Positions 1 through 9,470 of a stretch of DNA of 64,000 nucleotides are shown piece by piece. The notes beneath the pieces are model-generated. The model was not told where the DNA came from and ran no database searches. It saw only the letters and a list, made by a program, of their open reading frames with translations. Position 1 is the first letter of the stretch; each line of letters opens with the position of its first letter. The DNA comes from Ulva prolifera (lineage: Eukaryota; Chlorophyta; Ulvophyceae; Ulvales; Ulvaceae), in NCBI GenBank assembly GCA_023078555.1, contig CM041199.1:5771315-5835314 (forward strand). Direction: 5' to 3'. Position numbers and translations under genes: made by a program.

Positions 1-179
1 TAACTACAGCTACACTATATGCAGATCAATATCCCACAGTCATGACCACTAGCACACTGTTGCTGCATGATATGCATTAGCCGCTACATTGACTCAGCAC
101 GAGTCAGCGCGAGTCAGCGCGAGTCAGCATGTCTACTCAGCGGGCGCTCAGCACTAGGCTAAACACACTTCTCTCAACA
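1..179 (-). repeat. 3' LTR of copia A (partial)
   Basis: Matches 4430-4608 with no difference seen and ends in CA. It contains three tandem GAGTCAGC units near 107-128. The rest of the LTR lies left of the window. Confidence 0.9.
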
Positions 180-187
180 CGCCCCCA
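180..187 (-). promoter_or_regulatory. Polypurine tract of copia A
   Basis: On the minus strand a G-rich run reading ATGGGGGCG lies directly against the 3' LTR, the normal position of the plus-strand DNA primer. Confidence 0.6.
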
Positions 188-191
188 TAGT

Positions 192-1735
192 CTAGGGCAC
201 AACGCCAAGCGTCTGACGATGCTTCTCAAACATCTGTTGCGACAGTGGCTTCGTTAAAACATCAGCTGGATTGTCAGCTGTTGGAACTGGTATGAATCTC
301 ATCTGCTGTCGCTTCACCTTCTCTCTCACATGATGAAAAACAATTTCTATGTGCTTAGTCCGGGCAGCTGAAAGTGGATCTTCAATTAAACTCTTCGCTG
401 CCCTGTTGTCAATCCCTATTGGTATACAAGCAGGAGGAAGGCCCACTTGAGGAGCCATGTCGTACAGATACTGTACTTATTTTGCAATCTCTCCAGCTGC
501 TATGTATTCTGCTTCTGATGATGAGCGACTCACGGTGGCCTGCTTGGAACACTTCCAAACAATGCTACCTATGCCGCACTTCACAATGAAGCCTGTCGTT
601 GATTTCCTTGTATACACACAACCAGCCCAATCAGAATCACAGAAACCATGCAATGCACATTCAGGGCCTCCTAGTCTCAAGCTGTAGGAAGCAGTGCCAT
701 GCAGGTATAGCAGCACATCTTTCAGCCTAGCAAAGTTGCTGCATGTTGGCTGAGCAGTAAATCTGGCCAGGTAGGAGACAGCGAACGCAACATCTGGCCT
801 GGTGTGGTTGGCAATGTGGAGAAGAGCTCCCACAATAGACTTGTACTGCGAAATGGCGGTTGGATCTGTGATTGTTTGACCTGATGGGTCTTTATATACA
901 TTGACGATCATTGGGATTGACACTGGCCATGCATCTTGAAGATTGTGCTCATCAATCAGCTTTTCAATGTGGCGTTGCTGCTTTAAGTAGACGAGCTTCT
1001 GTTGGCGATTTCGTTGAATTGACATTTGCAGGAAGAACTTTGACTCACCCAGATCTTTCCCAGGGAATTTGAGCAAGATTGCTTGCTTGATCTTCTGAAC
1101 GCTGCTCAATTTCTTGGCAGCAATCTGAATGTCGTCCACATAACAAAGGAGGAGGACAAAGCCGAGTTGCTCAGAGAACAACATGAATAATGCACCATCG
1201 CTCTTGTTCTGGACAAATCCCAGGAAGACAATGTGGGCTGAAAGCAGCTTGTTCCACACACGTGGAGCCTGCTTGAGGCCATACAGACTCTTGTTCAAGA
1301 GACAAGCACGGCCTGTGTTATCATCATATCCCGCTGGCTGTTGCATGAATATCTGCTCTTCTAGATCGCCCTGGATGAAGGCATTTTTGATATCAATGGC
1401 ATGGCACTCAAGATCGAAGCTCGCCACGATAGAGAAGAACAGGCGGACTGTGCTTGCACGCACAACTGGAGAAAAGACTGCATTGTAGTCTACTCCAGGT
1501 CTTTGAAAGAAGCCTTTGATCACAAGGCGCGCTTTGTAGCGCTCAATTGAACCATCTGCGTTCAACTTCCTCTTGAACACCCATTTGGATGGAATGGCCT
1601 TTTTGTCACGTGGCACTGCCATGAGTTCCCACGCATTCATTGACACGAGAGAATTGTACTCCTCATCAGCTGCAACTTGCCAAAACGGCGCTTCAGGTCC
1701 AGCAAGTGCTGCTTCAATGGTCAAGGGCTCAGGAG
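192..1735 (-). pseudogene. copia A pol, RT-RNase H part, broken by a stop
   Basis: The RT domain carries the copia signatures KARLVIKGF, ID-IKNAFIQGDL and SLYGLKQAPRVW, and the catalytic YVDD box is intact (CYVDDIQ, roughly residue 200). RNase H follows with DSDWAG, SEAEYIA and IDNRAAKSL. A TAA at 476-478 interrupts RNase H, and the same frame continues after it down to 192. The frame differs by one base from the upstream gag-integrase frame. Function is known for the family: reverse transcription of the element RNA in virus-like particles. This copy could move only if supplied in trans or if the breaks are sequencing errors. Confidence 0.88.
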
Positions 1736-1741
1736 CAAGCC

Positions 1742-4255
1742 CTACAGCCGAAAATTCACATGGGCGTTGCGTGGGAGACCGTGCATGAATTGCCGATAAG
1801 GATCCTGAGGTGGCTGTCGTTTGCGCGGAGGATTGCGCCGTGGCATGACGGGTTGCACGGCGGACTCATCAGAAGGTTCCTCTTCTGGAGCTGCATCCTC
1901 AGGCGCTTGCTCTTGTTCATCATAGAGCGGATTTGTCGACATGAGTGGCTGCACATGCGCCGGCGGCAATGGCAGAGAAATTTGCTGCTGCAATTGCTGC
2001 TGAATCTGAGGCTGTGATTGCGATGCTGCTTGTGGTGGCGCTTGCGGTGGCGCTTGTGGCGGCGCTGCTGCGTCCATCACATCTGACAACATGTCGAAGC
2101 GATCATCGCTTGCTGGTGCTGCCGACTCATCAAACCTCACATCTCTGGAGATCTGGACCTTGCCATCAGGAAGCAGGATTCTGAATGCTTTGAAATTTGG
2201 CTGAGCATAGCCAAGATGCTTACCCACGACTGCTTTGGCTGGGAGTTGACCTTTCTTGCGCTTCTCGGATGGGACTCGCACGAAGCACGTGCAGCCCCAG
2301 ATGTGCAAATTGCTGATATCAGGCTTGGTGCCTTTCAGGAGCTGCCATGATGATGGCTCACCTTCACTGGACATGATGTTGGACAGGTACACGGCATGCA
2401 TTGCTGCCTCTGCCCAATACTTCTTCTTTAAGCCTGCATCTGCCATCAGAGAGTCACGCAAAGCTGAGCAAGAGCCGATGCCTCGCTCTGCATGCCCATT
2501 CTCAGCTGGGCTGTAGCCTGATGTTTCTTGTGACTCAATGTGCCTGTCATTGAGGAAGGACTGCACTTTGTTGGACAGAAACACTGTGTCGCGATCAAAG
2601 CGCACGGCACGAACAGTGGCATTGTACTTCTTCTCAAGTTTCGGAATGAGATTCATCAGTGCATCTGCTGCATCAGATTTTCTGGCAATCGGGACGATGA
2701 CTTTATAGCCACTGAAGTCATCAACGACCATCAGGTAGTAATTGGCACCACCTGCGGATGTTTCAAATGGTCCTGCAATATCAGTGTGCAGACGCTCCAG
2801 CTTGGCAGATGCTCTGCGGTGTGTTGCGGGAAATGATTCTCTCTTCATCCTCCCTATTGCACACGGGGTGCACACAGCTGTTGACTTGAGCTGTTCATCA
2901 AACACACGAGCTGGGGGCAGGCCTTGCACAGTCTCTCCTCGGGACATCTTTGCCAAGGTGCTGTGGCCTGCATGGCCGAATCTGCGATGCCATATGATGG
3001 CATCATTCACATGGGATGCAGCAGCAGCCTGTATCACCTGATCTGAGATGATCGGCTCACACTGTACACAGTAGAGACGATTGACTTTGTCGCCTCTCAA
3101 GAGCTGCTTGGAGCCATTGCAAAGAATAATCTTGTCTTTCTCGCCTGTGTACGAGAGCCCTGCTTCATCAGCACGGCTGAGAGATATCAGATTGTCTTGC
3201 AGCTTCGGAACAAGCAGCACATTCTTCAGCTCGACCTCTTCACCGCAATGATTGGTCAGCTTGACTGTGCCAACGGCTGAAACTTCCTCGGTCTGGTTGT
3301 TGGCTACAGTACATGTTGATTGCATGGCAGTAATGTCATGCAGATACTCAGCTCGATTCACCATGTGATCGGTAGCTGCTGAATCAAAGAGCCATGTGGA
3401 CTCTTGTGAGGACGCAGCATTTGCAATGCAAACAAATGCGCTGGTGCTTGGAGGGCCAGATGCTTGATTAGCATTGGCACCAGAACCTCTGCCACTGCCA
3501 CGATATCCACGGCCACGGCCTCGGCCACGGCCTCTGCCACGGCCTCTACCACGGCCTGCGCCTCGGCCAGCATTGGAATCATTCTCATAGGAAAGCTGAT
3601 CATTCTTCAGTTTGAAGCACTGGAGAATCTGATGGCCTGGTCTGTGGCAATACTCACATTGAGGTCTCTGATCTGAGCTTATCTGATAAGCTCCGGACCG
3701 GGATGATGATGACGTGTCATGCAGCTTCTGATAGAAGGTGCCTCTGAGATTCTCAGTCACGTCATCAAATGAGGGCAGAGTGGGCCGAGCCGATGTGGCT
3801 TGAGCCCATGATGAGAAGTCAGATTCATCAAGAGCAGCTAGAAATGTGAGAACAAACTCGTCTTCCTTGTGCATTTGTGCTGAGATCAATTCAGCACGTA
3901 AATGCTCTGCTCTGGTGATGAAGGTGTCGAGTGACTCATCAGCATTTTTCCTGAAGCTGGCTTGAGCTCGAGATAAGGCTATCTTCCGAGCCGAACTGAC
4001 ACCGGAGAACTGCTTCTTCAGCACGTCCCATATGTCTTTGGGAGATGCTGTGGGGCTGACTTGATGTATTAAATCATCTCCGACATTGCATGCAAGTGCA
4101 AGTCGAGCTGCGTTTTTATGAGCAACGTCACCAGCATCATTGGCAACGGCGGTCCAGCATTCAAGGCTTCTAAGCAGGATTTCCATCCGCTGAAACCATT
4201 GGACAGCATTGGCTTGAGTGAGCTCAATGCCAAGCTTGACATCTTTAAGATTCAT
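1742..4255 (-). CDS. copia A Gag-protease-integrase polyprotein (837 aa frame)
   Basis: An open frame of 837 residues. Gag covers about the first 190 residues. A CCHC knuckle follows (CEYCHRPGHQILQC, fits C-x2-C-x4-H-x4-C), then an RG-rich basic stretch of about ten RG pairs. The protease box reads LFDSAATDH, with DSA in place of the common DSG/DTG. Integrase shows the HHCC zinc region (WHRRFGHAGH then CTPC) and a DDE core (HTDIAGPF, then RFDRDT, then SPAENGHAER). The usual SDNGGEF box is changed to RFDRDT, which may weaken integrase. The frame ends at the frameshift before RT, whereas an intact element would read on. A proline/glutamine-rich linker precedes the break. Confidence 0.88.
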   Translation of the reverse strand: MNLKDVKLGIELTQANAVQWFQRMEILLRSLECWTAVANDAGDVAHKNAARLALACNVGDDLIHQVSPTASPKDIWDVLKKQFSGVSSARKIALSRAQASFRKNADESLDTFITRAEHLRAELISAQMHKEDEFVLTFLAALDESDFSSWAQATSARPTLPSFDDVTENLRGTFYQKLHDTSSSSRSGAYQISSDQRPQCEYCHRPGHQILQCFKLKNDQLSYENDSNAGRGAGRGRGRGRGRGRGRGRGYRGSGRGSGANANQASGPPSTSAFVCIANAASSQESTWLFDSAATDHMVNRAEYLHDITAMQSTCTVANNQTEEVSAVGTVKLTNHCGEEVELKNVLLVPKLQDNLISLSRADEAGLSYTGEKDKIILCNGSKQLLRGDKVNRLYCVQCEPIISDQVIQAAAASHVNDAIIWHRRFGHAGHSTLAKMSRGETVQGLPPARVFDEQLKSTAVCTPCAIGRMKRESFPATHRRASAKLERLHTDIAGPFETSAGGANYYLMVVDDFSGYKVIVPIARKSDAADALMNLIPKLEKKYNATVRAVRFDRDTVFLSNKVQSFLNDRHIESQETSGYSPAENGHAERGIGSCSALRDSLMADAGLKKKYWAEAAMHAVYLSNIMSSEGEPSSWQLLKGTKPDISNLHIWGCTCFVRVPSEKRKKGQLPAKAVVGKHLGYAQPNFKAFRILLPDGKVQISRDVRFDESAAPASDDRFDMLSDVMDAAAPPQAPPQAPPQAASQSQPQIQQQLQQQISLPLPPAHVQPLMSTNPLYDEQEQAPEDAAPEEEPSDESAVQPVMPRRNPPRKRQPPQDPYRQFMHGLPRNAHVNFRL

Positions 4256-4270
4256 TTCAGATCTTTGAAA

Positions 4271-4299
4271 CGCAGTGGAAGCGTCATGGGCCCATAACC
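4271..4299 (-). promoter_or_regulatory. Primer binding site matching an internal part of initiator tRNA-Met
   Basis: The 29 bases next to the 5' LTR, read on the plus strand, match the D-arm to anticodon-loop part of eukaryotic initiator tRNA-Met at 26 of 29 positions, comparing from memory (for example GGGCCCATAACC). The element therefore appears to be primed by a 5' half tRNA, as known for Drosophila copia, rather than by the tRNA 3' end. It also fixes the LTR edge at 4300. Confidence 0.8.
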
Positions 4300-4608
4300 T
4301 GTCACGACATGTGGGTCGTTAGCAAGCACTCTGTGTTTACATGAGAGAGGGCGACATATTTATGCAATGAGTTTGAGGTCACACCTGTCACGACATGTGG
4401 GTCGTTAGCAAGCACTCTGTGATGCTCACTAACTACAGCTACACTATATGCAGATCAATATCCCACAGTCATGACCACTAGCACACTGTTGCTGCATGAT
4501 ATGCATTAGCCGCTACATTGACTCAGCACGAGTCAGCGCGAGTCAGCGCGAGTCAGCATGTCTACTCAGCGGGCGCTCAGCACTAGGCTAAACACACTTC
4601 TCTCAACA
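4300..4608 (-). repeat. 5' LTR of copia A, 309 bp
   Basis: Bounded by TG and CA on the plus strand. A 36-base motif starting tgtcacgacatg occurs twice inside it, at 4300 and 4386. The boundary at 4300 is supported by the adjacent primer site and the one at 4608 by the left copy. Confidence 0.82.
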
Positions 4609-5644
4609 CATAGCTGTCAGACCATGAAGTCCCCGTCGGAGCGGGAGGCAGTCATGTCCCCACTACCTGTGTTAAGTTACACATAGCTGGCCATTGTATG
4701 GCAAAGCAAACAAACAACATCAAGCCAACCCAGCGACCGGCTGCAACACCAGCAACCACAAGAAAGCAACACAGCAAAAAAACCCCAGACAACAACCAAC
4801 CACAAATGCATCAAACGCCCCACGGCCACAGCACTCAACCCACAAAGTCATCCACCGGCACATCAAAGCCATGGGTCCCCACTACCTGTACCTTCTGCAT
4901 GTTGGCGTGTCGTGAGTGTAGACATGATCACGCAGCTGCCTAACTCCACGTCTGGTCACAATTGCATTGTTGTATTTGTTGATCAATTCAGCAAGATGGT
5001 AAGATTGATCCTTACAGTGTCTACTCTGAATGGTCCCGGATTCGCTGCATTGGTTTTCCAGCACATATACCCCCATTATGGCCTGCCACTTGGCATTTGT
5101 AGTGACCGCGGTACGCAGTGGAACAATAAAATTTTCACATCCCTTTGTGATCACCTAGGCATTGCATTGCAGCTGACATTCTCCTACCATCCTAGAGCCA
5201 ATGGGCAAGTTGAGCGTTACAATCGCGTTGTGGAAGAAGCTGTTCGGCATTTCATCGGTCCTGCACATGATGATTGAGATGCATTCCTGCCACATATCGA
5301 GTTCAGCATGAATAGCTCCAAGTCGGCAGCCACGGGCTGCACGCCGTTCTCTTTGAACCGTATCACTCCGCCGCTGTCTCCCACAGCCCTTGCGCTCAAA
5401 TTGCCACAGCATCAGCAACCAACTCCAGCTGTGATGCACCGCATGTACTACTTCCTAGCAAAGCAAGCTCTGGTAGAGGCCAAGCAGTCAATGTGGTCGG
5501 ATTTCAACAAGAAATCTGCTTGGCCAACCTTTTCTGTGGGTGACTTGGTCCTGCTATCTATACGTACGGTTGCTCTGCATCATCCATCTCTCCGAAAGAA
5601 GTTTACTCCGCGCTGGTTGGGTCCCTGTAAAATTCTGGAAGTGA
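4609..5644 (+). pseudogene. Ty3/gypsy integrase fragment
   Basis: After removal of the LINE insertion (4671-4874) one frame gives the last cysteine of the integrase zinc region (SCQTMKS), PLPVPSACWRVVSVDM with the first Asp, CSDRGTQW with the second Asp, NGQVERYN with the Glu of DD35E, and the typical C-terminal GDLVLLS and GPCKILEV. A TGA at 5275-5277 replaces a codon that is usually Trp in this motif (DDxDAFLPHIEF), so the copy is dead. The N-terminal part is absent and copia A abuts the break. The RT part is not in the window. The right end is cut by the large LINE insertion at 5645. Confidence 0.88.
4671..4874 (-). mobile_element. 5'-truncated LINE copy L1 inside gypsy integrase
   Basis: The minus strand encodes the last dozen residues of the LINE protein (ending VPVDDFVG) and the full 3' UTR ending TGTGTAACTTAA. 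It is flanked by a 15-bp direct repeat, GTCCCCACTACCTGT, at 4656-4670 and 4875-4889. Excision of one repeat copy restores the gypsy frame, so this is a clean target-primed insertion. Confidence 0.9.
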
Positions 5645-5780
5645 TGTTAAGTTACACACAGCTGGCCATTGTATGGCAAAGCAAACAAACAACATCAAGC
5701 CAACCCAGCGACCGGCTGCAACACCAGCAACCACAAGAAAGCAACACAGCAAAAAAAGCCCAGACAACAACCAACCACAA
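5645..5780 (-). repeat. Inverted LINE 3' UTR arm of L2
   Basis: Near-identical in reverse complement to 7485-7620 and to the other LINE 3' ends in the window. It begins TTAAGTTACACA, the complement of the family 3' terminus. Confidence 0.88.
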
Positions 5781-5784
5781 GAGG

Positions 5785-7457
5785 CGGCCCTAGGCCGCCT
5801 CTGCGGGGATGGTCCGGGCAGCGCGCGCTCGGTCGGCCTCACCATCGTGCCGGGTAAGAGTGGCGTGTTTGCGCCCTGTGCCGAGGCGCACGAAGAGTGT
5901 CGTGCCATCCAGCAGTCCACCGGCGTGCCCCACAGAGAGGACGGCATCACAGTGGTCGGCACCCATGTCGGCACCGACGCCTTCGTCCGCGCGCGGCTGA
6001 AAGCCGCTGCCGCGAAGGCAATCGGGGAGATCGACCTTCTCATGCGCTTGCCGGTCACCAAGCAGGTGCAGCTGCTGCTGCTCCGGCAGTCATTTGCTGT
6101 CCGCTTGGTGCACCACCAGCGCACGACCAGGTGGGAGCTCCTGGCCGAGTCGACACGCGTCCTCGAAGGCGCTGTCGTCGCCGCGGTGGCGAGCATTGCG
6201 CAGGTGCCGGTCACGCAGGATCCGTCTGGTGTGCTCGTTCAGATGAGCTCGGCAGTGCAGCAGATGTTGTTGCCGATTCGCCACGGCGGCCTTGGGCTGC
6301 GTATGACCCACCCAGTTGAGGCGAAAGCAGCGTTGCTCACCGGCGTCGCGGTGGCTCAACGGGTCGTTGCTGACGGCCCTGCCGTGTTCCAGCGGCTCGA
6401 CGGGCCTGCCGCGCCGGCGATGCAGCGCGACTGGGACTGCATCCGCGGCGTCTTGCCCGACGTCGAGGAGTGGGTCACGAAAGTCTCCGACAAGATCGAC
6501 GGTGGCTCACCGGCGGACTTCTCCAGCAAAGGAGTGCGTCATGTTCTCCCCTTTTTGCAGCATGCAGTGTCTAGGTCCATGGGTGACAAGGCCGGCAAGG
6601 CGTTCCTGGATGGCATGGACTTGAGCACAGAGGCAGGCAGGCTCGGTGCTGCTCGAGTGCGCGGTGCCCGCGGTGCCCCTGGCAGCGCCTTCTTGTCCGC
6701 CCTCCCTGGCCGGCGGCGGCTGTACACCACCATCGGTAACCACTCCCTCACCACCATCCTTCGCCACCGCCTCGGTGAGAGAGTCAGCGGCCCCGTGGAG
6801 ATGCCGCCATGCGATTGCTCTGGCGAGAGCGTCCGCCGCGGAGACCATGCTATGCTGTGTACCCGAAACAACAAGGATATTTCGTCGCGCCATGATGATT
6901 TTGCTCTTGCAATGCGCCATCTTCATTCTTGTGCTTCGGTGACCACGAGCATAGAGCCGCCGTATGCCGGAGTGCATGGGGAGCACGGCGCAGGGGCCGT
7001 GGGGGAGCACCGTGCGGACATCCTCGCGATCTTGCCGGGGGGGCGTCATGTCATGGTGGACGTGACGGTGACGCACCCGCTCGGGAAGAAAGCTTTGAGT
7101 AGGGGGTCGCACCGGGAGGATGCCTCAGCGGCGAAGGTCGCGGAGAAGCTCAAGCGGAGTGATTGGGAGAAGTTTGCTGATAAGCCGCAGTATGAGTTTG
7201 TTCCGTTTGCCGTTGAGTCCTATGGGAAGTTCGGGCCGCGGGCTGAGGAGTACATCAGGGAGTTGGGTGAGATTGCTGCGGCATCAGGCCGGGTCTCCAA
7301 GTCGGTGTTTGTGATGAATGCGTACAGGTTGCTTTTGTGTGTGTTACAGAAGGGCAATGCGACAATGTATGCGCGCACACTGACGGCCGTCGCCCGGTCG
7401 TGCGGCAAGCATTTCACCCATGGCTTTGATGTGCCGGTGGATGACTTTGTGGGTTGA
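5785..7457 (+). pseudogene. LINE polyprotein C-terminal part: RT thumb, zinc finger and restriction-like endonuclease
   Basis: The frame is open for about 555 residues but starts inside the element, with no RT catalytic box. It has the RT-distal GGLGLR motif (near 6290), a zinc-finger-like CDC...HAMLC cluster (near 6810-6860), then RADILAILPGGRHVMVDVTV (near 7012-7070). That last pattern fits the PD-(D/E)xK endonuclease that R2-type LINEs carry at their C-terminus to nick target DNA for primed reverse transcription. The protein ends DVPVDDFVG. What I see is the motif order; the R2-like assignment rests on that order. No initiation codon belongs to the element here, so this copy is not autonomous. 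Codons are much richer in GC than those of the neighbouring gypsy and copia relics. Confidence 0.78.
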
Positions 7458-7765
7458 GTGCTGTGGCCGTGGGGCGTTTGATGCATTTGTGGTTGGTTGT
7501 TGTCTGGGGTTTTTTTGCTGTGTTGCTTTCTTGTGGTTGCTGGTGTGGCAGCCGGTCGCTGGGTTGGCTTGATGTTGTTTGTTTGCTTTGCCATACAATG
7601 GCCAGCTATGTGTAACTTAATAACCCCCGCTGTGATGCTGAAGGGGACGCCTGGATGTAAGCAGACTGCATGTGTGAGGCCGGGGATTTCCAGGCCATAG
7701 GTGATGTGAGGAAGGGGCTCCCGGGAGCAAGGCCAACCCCTGCCTAAATCTGATCCGCCAGGTTG

Positions 7766-8295
7766 CATGTCGCGGGGCACCAATCTGTTTTTCCATCATG
7801 CGACTTCCATAAAACCCGACAGACCCAATTCCATCATCCCTGAACCCACCTATGTGTGCAACTTGCCAGTCCCTGAGATCCCACACGATCCGACATCCCA
7901 TTCCCTCGTCCAGCGTCGACGCTTTCTCCAGAACGTCTGCCAGTTGATGCTAGATGCCACTACAATGCCAGCACTCTGGGGTTTTTTTGCTGTGTTGCTT
8001 TCTTGTGGTTGCTGGTGTGGCAGCCGGTCGCTGGGTTGGCTTGATGTTGTTTGTTTGCTTTGCCATACAATGGCCAGCTATGTGTAACTTAATGACCACA
8101 ATGCCAGCACTTGGAGACTACCACTCTCAGTACCTCACTGACCTCTGCCATGTCAGAAGAGTTACTCGCAGGCTGCATGATGCAGTCCTAGACCTAGATG
8201 AGGCCATGAGTGAAATGATAAACCGCTACTCAGGTCGGCAATTGTTGCCAGAGTATTTCCACGATCTCTGCGATGAGTTCCCCAGCCAGCTCTAG
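7766..8295 (+). pseudogene. Unrecognised reading frame between gypsy integrase and gypsy LTR, split by LINE L3
   Basis: With the L3 insertion and one copy of its target duplication removed, a single frame of about 130 codons runs from near 7767 to the TAG at 8293-8295. It contains a charged helical segment (HVRRVTRRLHDAVLDLDEAM). I do not recognise it. Position downstream of integrase and upstream of a polypurine tract suggests the 3' end of the gypsy coding region. L2 separates it from the integrase, so continuity is inferred. Confidence 0.4.
7976..8097 (+). mobile_element. LINE copy L3, 3' UTR only
   Basis: About 120 bases of the family 3' UTR ending GTGTAACTTAATGACC. It is flanked by the 14-bp repeat ACAATGCCAGCACT at 7962-7975 and 8098-8111. 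Confidence 0.9.
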
Positions 8296-8519
8296 AACTA
8301 GCCTTATTTCCAGCAAGGTCACTCATCCGTATTCCAGATGAGTAGACCCTTCTCTGTAAATACCACAATGCCCCGGTCTTATGATGTACCCTACCATTCA
8401 AGTCAATGTGCTGTCTCCATTTATCTGCTTACTTGAGCTACCAGACTTGTCCTGAGCTTGCAGAGCATACTCTTGTTTGCCCTGCTCCGCTCCCGTGTGT
8501 GGGGGGAGGTGTTGTAATG

Positions 8520-9470
8520 GCCAAATCTGTCCGCCCAGAAGCACACCTATTCAAGATATGCAGGCACCAATTGTGGATACATGTGTATGTATCTCAGGCT
8601 AGTGCCTTGCAAACTTGAGCCAGCCGAAAATATACCAATGAATACCTCGGAATGCCAACCTGTACCACGTCACAGCTATGCACATGAGCTGCATGCATAC
8701 AGCTACATGTGCGTAATTCCACATGCCCAAAAGTGCCACTAGCATTTCTCAACATGTATAATCTCGCATACCGATCCCATGTATCATGCCACCTTATGCC
8801 ACAGCCTTTTGGCAGTGCGAAGTGCCAGCTCAATACATCACACGTCATGCATCTGGGGTTTTTGGCTGTGCTGCTTTCTTGTGGTTGCTGGTGTTCGTAA
8901 GTAAGCTTTCTTGTAGTTGCTGGTGTGGCGGCCGTTCGCTGGGTTGGCTTGATGTTGTCTGTTTGCTTTGCCATACAATGGCCAGATATGTGTAACTTAC
9001 GATTACACGTCATGCATGCGGCGCATGCATACCCCTGGTCTACGCTTGCGCACGCCAAGGGTGCAGCGCCAAAGACCATGCCAGTCAGTCTACGTCTGCG
9101 TATCCATGCAGCACGATGGTGCTGCATTGGATTGACGGAGAATGATACATGCCAAATCCCAATGCCCGCAGAAGATTGCCAGATCTCGCGGGATGCTGCA
9201 CCCTGATCCGTACAGAGATCAACGAGCAGCGCGATTCCACAGTTCCACAGAGCTATCAGTTGCGAGGACAGCACAAAGCAGGGATGGGCCTGGGCACATA
9301 TATTCCAAGTGTTTTGCTGTGATCGACACAATTACCTTTGGTCGATTGGGGCGCTTCTGTTCCAGTCATTCCATCGTGTGCTACATTGTTACTCCTGTCG
9401 TTTCTGTACGCTCGCTAGGGTGCCCAGCTCCCTGCGCTACCCGACCAGTCAACACTTGAGCACTCCAACA
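8520..9470 (+). repeat. Probable gypsy 3' LTR carrying LINE L4
   Basis: A G-rich tract (GGGGGGAGG, 8511-8519) is followed by TGTTGTAATGG, a typical LTR start, and CAACA at 9466-9470 could be the matching end. A TATA-like catatatt lies near 9296. No second LTR copy is in the window, so the right boundary is a guess. Confidence 0.5.
8853..9004 (+). mobile_element. LINE copy L4 with an internal duplication
   Basis: A 3' UTR copy flanked by the 13-bp repeat ACACGTCATGCAT at 8840-8852 and 9005-9017. The segment around CTTTCTTGTGGTTGCTGGTG is partly duplicated within it, and the tail reads AACTTACGATT. Confidence 0.88.

Larger units (their letters stand above)
1..4608 (-). mobile_element. Ty1/copia retrotransposon A, minus strand, left LTR cut by the window edge
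   Basis: The order on the minus strand is 5' LTR, primer site, gag, protease, integrase, RT, RNase H, 3' LTR. Integrase before RT places it in Ty1/copia. The 179 bases of left LTR in the window match the right LTR at every position I compared, so the insertion is young. Coding is nevertheless broken by one frameshift near 1757 and one in-frame stop at 476-478. The right end abuts gypsy integrase sequence, so it appears to have inserted into the gypsy element. The left target duplication lies outside the window. Confidence 0.93.
5645..7620 (+). mobile_element. LINE copy L2, 3' half, with an inverted 3' UTR joined head-to-head
   Basis: From about 5785 the plus strand holds the 3' part of an R2-like LINE, followed by its 3' UTR ending TGTGTAACTTAA. 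Bases 5645-5780 are the same 3' UTR in reverse, so the insertion looks as if bounded by inverted repeats of about 135 bp. The junction carries a 9-bp inverted repeat with a 3-base loop (5781-5801). A possible short duplication, GTGATG, lies on both sides. It interrupts the gypsy integrase C-terminus. Confidence 0.82.

Noticed and set aside
5645-7620. DNA transposon with 135-bp terminal inverted repeats and TTAA target
   Set aside because: The interior encodes LINE RT-thumb and endonuclease, and single copies of the same end occur elsewhere with 11-15 bp duplications. The TTAA is part of the LINE 3' terminus.
8594-9331. 245-codon minus-strand ORF
   Set aside because: It runs antisense through the gypsy LTR and LINE L4 and has no motif.
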